From positions 1 to 42,445 of the forward strand of contig JALOTP010000013.1 in assembly GCA_025457865.1 (NCBI GenBank): a DNA stretch of 42,445 bases, given 5' to 3'. Position 1 is the stretch's first letter; every line of letters starts with the position of its first letter. Shown piece by piece: positions 8,886-17,083 of this stretch. The notes below the pieces were generated by a model. It had not been told where the DNA came from. It was given only the letters and a program-made list of their open reading frames with translations, and searched no databases. Source of the stretch: Thermoplasmatota archaeon (GTDB taxonomy: Archaea; Thermoplasmatota; Penumbrarchaeia; Penumbrarchaeales; Penumbrarchaeaceae). Made by a program: the position numbers and the translations under genes.

Positions 8886-9166
8886 CATCTTTGGGTATGG
8901 CAGAGGTGATACTTATCGGGACCTTTGCTCTGGGCATTGGGATGGTCGTATCGCTCTTAAGGCTCTTCCTGGGGCCGACCTCCCCGGACAGGGTCGTGGC
9001 CTTCGATGCCATGAACACCCTTGTGGTGGGCATAATGATAGGTCTGTCCGCGTTCTACGAGCAGGTGGTCCTCATTGACATAGCGATAGTCTATGCTCTG
9101 TTGTCCTGGGTGTCCACTCTGGCCATAGCGAAGTACATTGGGAACACCAAGGAGAAGGAGGGGTGA
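8882..9166 (+). CDS. mbhB: MbhB, MrpF/MnhF-like antiporter subunit
   Basis: 94 residues with three membrane helices. The RLFLGPTSPDRVVAFDAMNT segment after helix 1 is the conserved MrpF signature ('GPs..DRv.a.D.'). It overlaps mbhA by ATGA and precedes MrpG-like mbhC, the standard E-F-G order of Mrp systems. It helps form the membrane module with no known catalytic residue of its own. Confidence 0.9.
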   Translation: MTSLGMAEVILIGTFALGIGMVVSLLRLFLGPTSPDRVVAFDAMNTLVVGIMIGLSAFYEQVVLIDIAIVYALLSWVSTLAIAKYIGNTKEKEG

Positions 9167-9170
9167 GAGG

Positions 9171-9536
9171 ATGGATGTGATCATTATCGTACTACTCGTT
9201 TTGATCGGGTTATCAACCTTCTTCTCCCTGCTCGGAGTGTTCGGACTGATGAGGTTCCCCGATGTGTACACTAGGCTTCACGCGACCACAAAATGCACGA
9301 CATTCGGGTCATTGTTCATGGTCATCGCCGTAATGGTCTACGGCGTGGTAAGGTACCTGGAGGTTGAGAGCTATAACCAAGGATCGTTCATTGTCCTCAC
9401 TGTCCATGCGTTCTTGGCCTTCGTAGCCATCCTCCTAACGAATCCGAGCGGCGCCCATGCGATCGCTAGGGCTGCGAGGAGGACCGGTATCGAACCAGAA
9501 CAGGCGGTCATAGATGAGTTCGAGGAGGTGAAATGA
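9171..9536 (+). CDS. mbhC: MbhC, MrpG/MnhG-like antiporter subunit
   Basis: 121 residues from ATG 9171, preceded by GGTGAGAGG. Three membrane helices; the conserved MrpG stretch [20 protein letters not shown] follows helix 1 and matches the family pattern 'G..r.pD.y.RlHA.tk..t'. An in-frame ATG at 9138 lies inside mbhB and would add a basic, non-membrane peptide, so it was rejected. The stop overlaps the mbhD start by ATGA. Confidence 0.9.
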   Translation: MDVIIIVLLVLIGLSTFFSLLGVFGLMRFPDVYTRLHATTKCTTFGSLFMVIAVMVYGVVRYLEVESYNQGSFIVLTVHAFLAFVAILLTNPSGAHAIARAARRTGIEPEQAVIDEFEEVK

Positions 9537-9799
9537 TGGATGTGTTCACCCTGCTCTACGATATGCTCCATTTGATGGTACTATTATCGATAGTCATCTC
9601 CGGATTGATGGTCATTTCAATGAAGGACCTGATATCCGCATCGATCGCCTCGGGGGCATGCTCTCTGCTTGTCTCCTTGGAGTTCTTCATACTCCAGGCA
9701 CCGGACGTGGCCATAGCCGAGGCCGGTGTCGGAGCGGCCCTTACTACGGCCATCTTCATATTTGCCATAAAGGGGACCAGAAGGAGGGAGGAGCATTGA
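9533..9799 (+). CDS. mbhD: MbhD, MrpA C-terminal-like/NuoJ-like subunit
   Basis: 88 residues, three helices. The segment [19 protein letters not shown], followed by [22 protein letters not shown], is the MbhD/DUF4040 signature; the APDVA.tEa.vG piece is strongly conserved in MrpA C-terminal domains and in Mbh. ATG 9533 overlaps the mbhC stop (ATGA); ATG 9536 is a near-equivalent start. It joins the Mrp-like module to the rest of the membrane arm. Confidence 0.9.
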   Translation: MMDVFTLLYDMLHLMVLLSIVISGLMVISMKDLISASIASGACSLLVSLEFFILQAPDVAIAEAGVGAALTTAIFIFAIKGTRRREEH

Positions 9800-10185
9800 A
9801 CACCAAATGGCCGAGTCTGGTCGTTCTCGTGGCCTTTATGGGCCTCCTTGCTTTTTCGTTCTGGGAGATGAGGGATTTCGGGGACCCGATGGACGAATAT
9901 GATGATGATGCCACCACGGACGGGAAGATATCGCTCTATGATAGGACAAGCAATTCGACCATCGAGGTCAATAGGACCTACATGGACGAGTACTTCATTG
10001 ACCACTCCCAGGATAAAGATACCTCCACGAACAATGCAGTTACAGCCATAGTCTTCGACTGGAGGGGTTTCGATACGCTTGGCGAGGCCACGGTACTCTT
10101 CTCTGCTGTCTGCGGTGTCCTTATTGCACTGAGGACCGCCTTCCCCAAGAAGGAGGGTCCAAGGACAGAAGGGGGTGAGAAGTGA
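9796..10185 (+). CDS. mbhE: MbhE, MrpA/MrpB junction subunit
   Basis: 129 residues. A single N-terminal helix, an acidic external loop of about 60 residues, then [20 protein letters not shown], which is the diagnostic MbhE/MrpA end motif, and a second helix. Translation most likely starts at TTG 9796, which overlaps the mbhD stop (TTGA) and follows GGAGGGAGGAG; the open frame runs further upstream to 9658, but that part is antisense-like low-complexity translation of mbhD. The loop has NST and NRT sequons, fitting an outside position. Confidence 0.85.
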   Translation: MNTKWPSLVVLVAFMGLLAFSFWEMRDFGDPMDEYDDDATTDGKISLYDRTSNSTIEVNRTYMDEYFIDHSQDKDTSTNNAVTAIVFDWRGFDTLGEATVLFSAVCGVLIALRTAFPKKEGPRTEGGEK

Positions 10186-10664
10186 TGGAGCGGATGTCAT
10201 CGGTCGTAAGGACCATCACCAAGGTCGCATTCGGTCCCATATTCATCTTCGGGGCCTACATCATCCTGCATGGCCATCTGACCCCTGGCGGGGGATTCCA
10301 GGGAGGTGCGCTAATAGCATCGGTCATGGCCCTCTACTTCGTTGCCTTCGGAGACGAAAGATGGAAGAAGAAGCTCATGTCCACACTGGAGAGCATCGGT
10401 CTCTTGACGTTCGCATCAGCGGGTTTCCTTGGTCTTACTGCCGGTTTCTTCTTCTTCAATTTCCTTGCCGGGTCCAAGATCCCGTTTTTCAATGAACAGA
10501 TACCATCAATGGAAGGTTTCGTCCATCCGAACTGGGCTCCTCTCTTTTCCGCAGGGACCGTTTCTGTCATGAACATCGCGGTCGGCCTTGAGGTCGTTGT
10601 GGGCATAACATTAGTGGTTGTCGCGATGGGCCTCTTCTCTTTCGCTGGAAAGGAGGGCGAGTGA
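10185..10664 (+). CDS. mbhF: MbhF, MrpB/MnhB-like subunit
   Basis: 159 residues from ATG 10185, which overlaps the mbhE stop (TGATG); GTG 10182 is an alternative. GGGGGTGAG precedes it. Four helices with the MrpB core: FGAYIILHGHLTPGGGFQGG, where the HG.ltPGGGFQgG motif is the clear family mark, then NIAVGLEVVVG near the end. Part of the Na+/H+ translocation module. Confidence 0.9.
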   Translation: MERMSSVVRTITKVAFGPIFIFGAYIILHGHLTPGGGFQGGALIASVMALYFVAFGDERWKKKLMSTLESIGLLTFASAGFLGLTAGFFFFNFLAGSKIPFFNEQIPSMEGFVHPNWAPLFSAGTVSVMNIAVGLEVVVGITLVVVAMGLFSFAGKEGE

Positions 10665-10665
10665 T

Positions 10666-11025
10666 ATGATGTACGAGGTCCCATTCATCGTTGTCATCCT
10701 ATTAATGGCCGTTGGTCTCTACATTGTTTTATTCAAAAAGAACCTAATCAAGATCGCATTAGGGCTCTCACTTTTGGAGACCGGGGTCAACCTTTTCCTC
10801 ATTGCCCTTGCCTATAGGCACGGAGATAGGCTTTCTGCCCCTGTTTTCACCAGTCAGATACTGGGCGGCACGGATCCCACCTATTCGCTCCCCACCCCTC
10901 ACGCATTGACCCTGACATCCATCGTCATAGGTGTGGCGACAACGGCCCTTCTCCTCTCCTTCGTCATGCAATTGTACAAGAAATGGGGTATCACGACCAC
11001 CGATGAGATGAGGAGGCTGAAATGA
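10666..11025 (+). CDS. mbhG: MbhG, MrpC/NuoK-like subunit
   Basis: 119 residues from ATG 10666 (ATG 10669 also possible), one base after the mbhF stop. Three helices; KKNLIKIALGLSLLETGVNL matches the NuoK/MrpC helix 2 with its conserved glutamate in a membrane setting, which takes part in ion translocation. After a DPTYSLPTPHALTLTSIVIG stretch typical of MrpC, a third helix follows. The stop overlaps mbhH by ATGA. Confidence 0.9.
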   Translation: MMYEVPFIVVILLMAVGLYIVLFKKNLIKIALGLSLLETGVNLFLIALAYRHGDRLSAPVFTSQILGGTDPTYSLPTPHALTLTSIVIGVATTALLLSFVMQLYKKWGITTTDEMRRLK

Positions 11026-12959
11026 TGGATGCGTACGATACGTTCATCAACAATGCCCCCGCGCTCGCAGTGGCTATCCCTTTGATCTTCGCTTTCTCCA
11101 CACCCCTGGTATCAAAACTAGGGGACAGGGTGAGGAACATCTTCGCACTGCTAGGGGTCCTTATACCTTCGCTGATCATCTTTCTACTGGCATTCGATGT
11201 CCTGAGCTCCGGAGGAATGGAGACTAGGTACTATGTATTCGGTTCTGACAGTTCGACAAGGTTCCCGCTCGTCGGAGGACACATCCTTAGGATCGCATTC
11301 GCCGTCGATGGAATGTCGGTCTTCATGGGCCTCCTTATATCCGTGGTGGCATTGAGCGCAGTCATCTATTCGATGGCATATATCAGAAGGTATTCTGGGC
11401 TTGACAAATACTACTCGCTCCTTCTCCTAGTATTCACTGCCAACCTCGGTATGGTCCTGACCGGTGATATCTTCAACCTGTTCGTATGGTTCGAGATATC
11501 CTCTGTATCCCTCTCGGCCCTTACGGCCTTCAAGGCCAACCGTGGGGAATCTTTCGAGGGCGCTGCCAAGTACCTCATCTACGCTTCCGTGGCGGGATTG
11601 TTCTTCCTAATAGCCATTGGTCTGCTCTATGGCCAGTACGGACACTTGAACATCAAGTTCCTATCATCTGCCATAGGCGGGAACGAGGAGATGATGATGG
11701 TCGATAAGATCGCCTTGGGCCTCTTGGTTACCGTCTTCGCTCTCAAGGCAGGGTCCGTCCCCATGCACATGGCGACCCCGGATGCCTACGGGGAAGCACC
11801 AGCGCCGATCACAGCCATGTTCGTGACCGCCTCCCAGGCAAGCCTCTATGCGATATTCAGGACCGGGTTCACTCTCTACGGGTCGAACCTGACCGTGACC
11901 GGAGAGACCCTGCACATACTCGGTTACATCCTTGTGGCCTTGGGAATATTATCGATGTTCGTGGGCGTCACGATGGCCCTGGTCCAGAAGGACATAAAGA
12001 GGCTCATGGCCTACCATGCCATCTCGCAAACTGGCTATATGCTCCTGGGTGTCGGTGTTGGTCTGGCTGTACTTGATACGGCACAGTTCGCCGAATACGG
12101 CAGGACGGCGATGACGGGGGGCATATTCCACATATTCAACCACGCCCTCTATAAAGGATTGCTATTCCTTACCGCCGGGGCGATAATCTACAGGACCGGA
12201 ACCAAGGACCTGAACAAGATGGGGGGACTGGGTCGGGACATGAAACTGACCGCGCTCTTCTTCATCATAGGCGCCCTTGCCATCGCCGGTATACCGCCAA
12301 TGAACGGGTTCGCATCCAAGCTGCTCATATACGAATCGGTGTTCAAGTTCAATCCGATAGTGGGCGCCATAGCAATGCTTGTTTCGCTGCTAACGCTCGC
12401 CTCCTTCGTCAAGGTGTTCTATGCTGTCTTCATGGGACCCAGGAGGAGCGAGTTCAAGGGCGGAGAGGTCCCAGCATCTATGCTCACCGGGATGGCGATC
12501 CTTGGCGGAGTGATACTCGTCTTCTCTGTGTTCCCCTCCCTGGTAGTGACATCCCTTGTCGATCCCGCGGTAAATGCCCTCACGTACATAGAGGGTGAGA
12601 CCACCAGGTCATTAACCCTCTTCACTGGGAGCGGCAGCTGGAACACACTTGTGTTCCTAGGGGCCGTCATGGTAGCAGGGATCATAGGGCTGCTCCTGTT
12701 CATGATGGGCAATAAAGGGACCGTTCCAAAGGGCGAGGGAAGGAAACCCTACCTGTTCGGGAACCCGACCGAGATCGAGGGTAGGCCAATAGTGGTGCCG
12801 GCAAGCAATGTCTATTGGGGCTTCACGACCGCTCTTTCGAAGTATTACAAGCCTACCGAGAAGGCCCATTCTGCGCTATTCAATGACTATATGTTCTGGT
12901 TCGTGGCGACGGCGGCTCTGCTGATATCCATCTTCGCCTTCCTGGAGGTGCTCACATGA
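11022..12959 (+). CDS. mbhH: MbhH, MrpD/NuoN-like antiporter subunit with long C-terminal tail (possible MbhI fusion)
   Basis: 645 residues with about 14-16 helices. It contains the antiporter core: FVWFEISSVSLSALTAFKAN with the conserved glutamate of helix 5, ALKAGSVPMHMATPDAYGEAP with the lysine of helix 7, and AGIPPMNGFASK. Family members of this type are usually about 500 residues; here a further 110-130 residues follow, with one helix near 540-560, a soluble loop (GRKPYLFGNP), an amphipathic stretch (NVYWGFTTALSKYY) and a final helix at about 620-641. In Pyrococcus, mbhH is followed by the small subunit gene mbhI, which carries a lateral helix; no such gene exists here, so the tail may supply it. 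The fusion is inference; the antiporter assignment is firm. Confidence 0.87.
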   Translation: MMDAYDTFINNAPALAVAIPLIFAFSTPLVSKLGDRVRNIFALLGVLIPSLIIFLLAFDVLSSGGMETRYYVFGSDSSTRFPLVGGHILRIAFAVDGMSVFMGLLISVVALSAVIYSMAYIRRYSGLDKYYSLLLLVFTANLGMVLTGDIFNLFVWFEISSVSLSALTAFKANRGESFEGAAKYLIYASVAGLFFLIAIGLLYGQYGHLNIKFLSSAIGGNEEMMMVDKIALGLLVTVFALKAGSVPMHMATPDAYGEAPAPITAMFVTASQASLYAIFRTGFTLYGSNLTVTGETLHILGYILVALGILSMFVGVTMALVQKDIKRLMAYHAISQTGYMLLGVGVGLAVLDTAQFAEYGRTAMTGGIFHIFNHALYKGLLFLTAGAIIYRTGTKDLNKMGGLGRDMKLTALFFIIGALAIAGIPPMNGFASKLLIYESVFKFNPIVGAIAMLVSLLTLASFVKVFYAVFMGPRRSEFKGGEVPASMLTGMAILGGVILVFSVFPSLVVTSLVDPAVNALTYIEGETTRSLTLFTGSGSWNTLVFLGAVMVAGIIGLLLFMMGNKGTVPKGEGRKPYLFGNPTEIEGRPIVVPASNVYWGFTTALSKYYKPTEKAHSALFNDYMFWFVATAALLISIFAFLEVLT

Positions 12960-13408
12960 AGCTCAATAAGGCCTTCGACAAGAGCCTCTGGGTCTTCCAT
13001 GTGAACGCTGCCTCGTGCAACGGGTGCGATATAGAGATAGTCGCGGCGCTAACACCGAGGTACGATGTGGAAAGGTTCGGAATAAAGCTGGTCGGCACAC
13101 CACGGCATGCGGATGTCCTCCTTGTCACCGGACCGGTGAACCGCCAGATGGCCGACAGGGTCAGAAGGATCTACGAACAGACACCCGGTCCGAAAGCGGT
13201 CCTGCTCTGCGGTAACTGCGGGGCGACCAGCGGTGTGTATTACGACTCTTACTGCATAGAGGGCCCCTTCGATGAGTTCATCAAGAAGGTCGATCCCAAT
13301 GCCATAATCGTCTACGTTCCGGGATGTCCAGTCAGGCCTGAGGCAATAACAATGGGCGTGGTAGAAGCATGGAAGCAGCTCGAGGTCCTGAGGGGGGAGG
13401 CGAAATGA
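12956..13408 (+). CDS. mbhJ: MbhJ, [NiFe] hydrogenase small subunit (NuoB-like)
   Basis: 150 residues. Electron-transfer subunit that holds the [4Fe-4S] cluster next to the nickel site. Four cysteines fit the pattern: C21 and C24 (SCNGCD), C88 (CGNCGATSG) and C124 (VPGCPVRP). Its small size is typical of group 4 hydrogenases and complex I, which lack the extra clusters of classical small subunits. ATGA overlaps join it to mbhH and to mbhK. It probably passes electrons from MbhN to MbhL on the cytoplasmic face. Confidence 0.92.
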   Translation: MKLNKAFDKSLWVFHVNAASCNGCDIEIVAALTPRYDVERFGIKLVGTPRHADVLLVTGPVNRQMADRVRRIYEQTPGPKAVLLCGNCGATSGVYYDSYCIEGPFDEFIKKVDPNAIIVYVPGCPVRPEAITMGVVEAWKQLEVLRGEAK

Positions 13409-14028
13409 AGCAGCACATGAAGGCCGACGGTATCCTTGCATCCTTCAAAGAGAGGTTCAAGGAGGACCTCTTCGACGGTTACATCAAGTCCTTCGAGAAC
13501 GGTGTGAAGAGGACAAGGTACGACCAGATCTTCATGAGGGTGAAGCGGGAGCGGTTCGTCGAGGCCGCAGAGCATCTGCTAAGCTACGGATGGCCGCACC
13601 ATACCGTCGCTTCCGGTTCCGACATCGGGGAGGAGCTCGAAGTGCTCTTCCATTTCGAGGTCTATCCCGAGTCCCATGGGCACGGCGTGACGGTAACCAT
13701 AGGGACAAGGTGCCCCAAGGACGACCCCCACATCCCATCGCTTTCGGACGTCCACCCTGCAGTGACACCGACCGAGAGGGAGAAGCAGGAGTTCCTCGGC
13801 GTGTCCATGGACGGTATCAAGGACAACAGGAGGCTGTTCCTGGTCCATGCGGTGCCTGTCGGGGTCTATCCGTGGAGGAAGGATGAGTTCGGCCCCGAGA
13901 AGCTGGTCAGGAACGTCCATAAGGACCCGTCCGGCGGAGGGGACGGGACCAAGGTCATAGCCGACTACCGCCCGTTCCCGCCTGGAGGGCCTCCCATCGT
14001 TAAGAAACAGCAGGGGGGTGGAAGCTGA
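13405..14028 (+). CDS. mbhK: MbhK, NuoC-like (30 kDa) subunit
   Basis: 207 residues from ATG 13405, overlapping the mbhJ stop. A soluble subunit; an alpha-beta NuoC-type fold is suggested by the segment from about 30 to 100 and by the conserved block PSLSDVHPAVTPTEREKQEF, then GVSMDGIKDNRRLFL and YPWRKDE, which echo the 'ipSi...ypaA...EREvyDlfGi.f' block of complex I 30 kDa subunits. The tail is rich in glycine and proline (PFPPGGPPIV). An in-frame ATG at 13369 lies in mbhJ and was rejected. Structural partner of MbhL. Confidence 0.88.
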   Translation: MKQHMKADGILASFKERFKEDLFDGYIKSFENGVKRTRYDQIFMRVKRERFVEAAEHLLSYGWPHHTVASGSDIGEELEVLFHFEVYPESHGHGVTVTIGTRCPKDDPHIPSLSDVHPAVTPTEREKQEFLGVSMDGIKDNRRLFLVHAVPVGVYPWRKDEFGPEKLVRNVHKDPSGGGDGTKVIADYRPFPPGGPPIVKKQQGGGS

Positions 14029-15266
14029 TGGCCCATGCACCTCCCTATCCGCTGATGATAGGTCCCATACATCCAGCCCTCAAGGAACCCACCATGTTCA
14101 AGTTCACAATGGAGGGGGAAAGGGTACTTGATGTTGACATACAACCCGGGTTCAACCACAGAGGCGTCGAGTACCTCGGGATGAAGAGGAACCCACTGCA
14201 GGTCCTCCACCTAGCCGAAAGGGTCTGCGGCATATGCTCCGGGGCCCACCAATATGTCTTCTGCAGGGCCGTGGAGCATGCAGCCAACATAACACCATCA
14301 GTAAGAGGTGATTACCTCAGGGTCCTGGTGGCCGAGCTGGAGAGGATACATTCCCATCTTCTCTGGGCCGGCGTGGCCGGACATGAACTGGGATTCGATT
14401 CCATCCTCCATTACACCTGGAAGGTGAGGGAGGACGTACAGGACATCCTTGAGATAATCTGCGGGAACAGGGTGAACTATTCCTACTACATCTTCGGCGG
14501 CGTCAGGAGGGATGTCACCCCCGAGCAGGTGGAAAAGGCAAGGAAGATATTCGCCAAGTACAGGAAGCTGGAGGACACGATCCTCGATATATTCCTGACA
14601 GATCCGACCATATCCCACAGGGTACAGGACGTCGGGGTCCTGACCAAGGAGAACGCATTGAAGCTTTCCGCATGCGGCCCTCTCACAAGGGGAGCTGGCG
14701 TCAAGAAGGATGTCAGGTTCTCCTGGCCGTACGGCAGCTACGGGGATATGATGGACGATTTCAAGGTAGTGACACCGGAATCGCTCGGGTACAAGGCTAC
14801 GGGTGACATATTCTCCCAGGTGGTCGTGAGGCTCGTCGAGCTGTTCGAGGCAATAAGGATGTGCGAATGGGTGCTTGACAATCTGCCTTCTGGCCCGATA
14901 ACGTCCGAACCAAACCTCTCCGCTCTTCTTATGGCCAAGCTCAGGATGGCCGAGGGAGAGGGAGTGGCAAGGGTCGAGGCCCCAAGGGGAGAGGATATCC
15001 ATTACGTCAGGCTCAAGAAGAACAAGATGGAGCTGGACTCATGGAAGATCAGGGTCCCCACCTACGGGAACATCATGTCATGGCTCACCATGTTCAAGGA
15101 TGCCCAGATCGCTGACATACCCATAATCATAGCTTCCATAGACCCCTGCATCGGATGCATGGACCGCGTCACGCTCGTTGACAGCGGGACAGGAAGGGAA
15201 AGGGACGTTGACTGGGCGGTCCTGCACGACCTCTCTGTCAAGAGGTCAAGGGGGCTGATGCCGTGA
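14028..15266 (+). CDS. mbhL: MbhL, [NiFe] hydrogenase large (catalytic) subunit
   Basis: 412 residues. It should carry the Ni-Fe(CN)2CO site where protons are reduced to H2. Both nickel-binding motifs are intact: RVCGICSGAH with C67 and C70, and DPCIGCMDR with C374 and C377. This separates it from the related sulfur reductase and from complex I NuoD, which have lost cysteines. After the second motif 32-35 further residues remain (to ...RSRGLMP), as expected of a precursor that must be trimmed by a maturation protease; a HycI-type protease gene lies at 28849-29385. ATG 14028 overlaps the mbhK stop (TGATG) with GGGGGGTGG upstream; the end overlaps mbhM by GTGA. Confidence 0.93.
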   Translation: MAHAPPYPLMIGPIHPALKEPTMFKFTMEGERVLDVDIQPGFNHRGVEYLGMKRNPLQVLHLAERVCGICSGAHQYVFCRAVEHAANITPSVRGDYLRVLVAELERIHSHLLWAGVAGHELGFDSILHYTWKVREDVQDILEIICGNRVNYSYYIFGGVRRDVTPEQVEKARKIFAKYRKLEDTILDIFLTDPTISHRVQDVGVLTKENALKLSACGPLTRGAGVKKDVRFSWPYGSYGDMMDDFKVVTPESLGYKATGDIFSQVVVRLVELFEAIRMCEWVLDNLPSGPITSEPNLSALLMAKLRMAEGEGVARVEAPRGEDIHYVRLKKNKMELDSWKIRVPTYGNIMSWLTMFKDAQIADIPIIIASIDPCIGCMDRVTLVDSGTGRERDVDWAVLHDLSVKRSRGLMP

Positions 15267-16300
15267 ACGAGTTCCTGGAAGCAATGATTCGGCTCGGGGC
15301 CGGCGCCTTCGTGATGGTTGCGGTCCTCATCGTTTCGCTGGTCCTCAAGGGCTTTGACAGGAGGTTCGCAGCTTGGCTCCAGGCCAGGGTCGGACCGCCT
15401 CTCATGCAGCCCTTCTATGACATAGCCAAGCTGTGGCAGAAGGAGAACATACTACCCGAGAGGGCTGTGAGCTGGAGCTTCATGGGTGCCCCGTTCCTTG
15501 CCTTGGTGGGCTCCCTGGTCCTGCTCCTCTTCGTTCCCTTGGGGCCGGTAACTGGTAAGGTCGAGGGATGGATGCCTCTGCTGGAGGGCTATGGCGACCT
15601 GATACTCGTGGTCTATCTTCTGGCCGTCCCCAGCCTAATGATGGCAATAGGCGGCTTCTCATCGGGATCCCCACTTGCGACGGTAGGGGCCCAGAGAGAG
15701 CTCGTGATGATGATGTCCTACGAACTGCCTCTCTCGGTCGTCGTGCTCTCACTGGGTTGGAGGCTCTCCAAGCTAGACCTCGGGCTCGATGCCCTTTCTA
15801 TTGCTGATATCACCTCCAAGCCTCTCTGGGGCGAGGTAGGTCTTCTAGGTGTCATCGGCCTCCTCATGCTCGCGGTGGTGTTCTTCCTCATAATCCCATC
15901 AGAGCTCTCGAAGATACCATTCGATGCCCCTGAGGCCGAAACTGAGATAGGCGGCGGTATACTGGCGGAGTACAGCGGCAACAATCTTGCCATGTTCTAC
16001 CTGTCCGATGCCGTGAAGACCGTCGCGTTCACTTCGCTCGCTGTGGCATTGTTCTTCCCTTACGGGATCTCAGGGAACATCGGTGAACTCATAGGGACCC
16101 CATTGTCCGGTTGGGCTGCGTTCGGGGTGGACCTGGTCTTCTGGTTCATCAAGATCGAACTTGTCTATTTCTTCGCTGTGACCGTGATAAGGGTCGGGGC
16201 CGCAAGGTTGAGGATAGACAGGCTCTCATGGCTCTACCTGGTCCCGCTCTCTGTACTGTCGGTCGTTGGCGCGGTAATGCTCTATTTGGATACTCTGTGA
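15263..16300 (+). CDS. mbhM: MbhM, NuoH-like membrane anchor subunit
   Basis: 345 residues, about eight helices, GTG start overlapping the mbhL stop (GTGA). It carries NuoH landmarks: QARVGPPLMQPFYDIAKLWQ near the N-terminus and IPFDAPEAETEIGGG in the middle, the acidic loop that couples electron transfer to ion movement. It links the hydrogenase module to the Mrp-like module. Ten bases separate it from mbhN. Confidence 0.93.
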   Translation: MNEFLEAMIRLGAGAFVMVAVLIVSLVLKGFDRRFAAWLQARVGPPLMQPFYDIAKLWQKENILPERAVSWSFMGAPFLALVGSLVLLLFVPLGPVTGKVEGWMPLLEGYGDLILVVYLLAVPSLMMAIGGFSSGSPLATVGAQRELVMMMSYELPLSVVVLSLGWRLSKLDLGLDALSIADITSKPLWGEVGLLGVIGLLMLAVVFFLIIPSELSKIPFDAPEAETEIGGGILAEYSGNNLAMFYLSDAVKTVAFTSLAVALFFPYGISGNIGELIGTPLSGWAAFGVDLVFWFIKIELVYFFAVTVIRVGAARLRIDRLSWLYLVPLSVLSVVGAVMLYLDTL

Positions 16301-16309
16301 GGTGAAAGA

Positions 16310-16804
16310 ATGGTCACGCACGCTTTCTACGAGCTCCTGAAGCAGTTCTTCAGCGACCCAGCAACGAACCTCTTCCCCGTGAAGAACCATCCCGGGAGCG
16401 TCCACGGGACGCTTAAGAAGGTCGAGCAGGGAAAGGCCAAGCTCAATCCACCTGTTGAGGTACCGCCCGGTTTCCGGGGGAAGATACTGTACGACAGGGA
16501 GGCATGCATAGGCTGCCAGATGTGCATCAAGGTCTGTCCATCTATGGCCATAGAGTTCATCCCCGAGGGGAGGAAGGTCAAGTTCTACATGGCCCGCTGC
16601 ACATTCTGCGCACTCTGCAACGATATCTGTCCGAAGAAGTGCATAAGGATGTCCGACACCTTCATAATGGCGAATACGGACAAGTACGGCAAGGACATGA
16701 TAGTGTTGGACTCAGGACACTTCGTGAAGGATGAGAAGAAGGAGGAGAAGGCCCCGGAAAGGCCATCTCCAGCTCCCAAACCGCCTGTCAAAGCAGCTGC
16801 ATGA
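16310..16804 (+). CDS. mbhN: MbhN, NuoI-like two-cluster ferredoxin subunit
   Basis: 164 residues, ATG 16310 preceded by GAGGTG. Two [4Fe-4S] motifs are visible: CIGCQMCIKVCP (C66, C69, C72, C76) and CTFCALCNDICP (C97, C100, C103, C107). It should accept electrons from reduced ferredoxin and pass them to MbhJ. The last 25 residues are lysine/glutamate then proline/alanine-rich (APERPSPAPKPP), a flexible tail that is not a usual part of the family. Last gene of the operon; no clear hairpin terminator follows. Confidence 0.92.
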   Translation: MVTHAFYELLKQFFSDPATNLFPVKNHPGSVHGTLKKVEQGKAKLNPPVEVPPGFRGKILYDREACIGCQMCIKVCPSMAIEFIPEGRKVKFYMARCTFCALCNDICPKKCIRMSDTFIMANTDKYGKDMIVLDSGHFVKDEKKEEKAPERPSPAPKPPVKAAA

Positions 16805-17016
16805 AAGTCCCTGAGGTCACAGGACTGGAATGATAGTAATATCAGTCATGGTCAGTTATCCTGATAGGAAAAATATATTATCTCAGAGGTCAGTTAAACT
16901 TTGAACAGGAGGTTCATAGAAAAGTCCGAACTTTTCAACAATTGGAGGAAGAGAAAGTGTTTACGAATGTGGCCGGAGAAGGAAAAAATACCGTAAGATA
17001 GATAATAATCCGAAGA

Positions 17017-17031
17017 TAAAAAAATATATTA
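17017..17031 (+). promoter_or_regulatory. AT-rich promoter region of the small membrane protein
   Basis: The 279-base gap after mbhN turns strongly AT-rich from about 16980. An AAAAAAATATATTAT run with several overlapping TATA-like choices precedes the next start by about 55-65 bases. The exact box cannot be picked. The first part of the gap (16805-16980) shows no feature I can support. Confidence 0.3.
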
Positions 17032-17083
17032 TAAATAAATTAATTATAATCATTATTCTAAAAAATTCCATTAGGTGTTTCTA

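Noticed and set aside
12956..16804. Sulfur-reducing (Mbs/Mbx-type) complex or complex I instead of hydrogenase
   Set aside because: MbhL has both intact CxxC motifs (RVCGICSGAH and DPCIGCMDR), which those relatives lack.
16828..16866. Possible C/D box small RNA after mbhN
   Set aside because: A weak C-like ATGATAG and a CTGA are present, but the boxes are imperfect and no terminal stem is visible.
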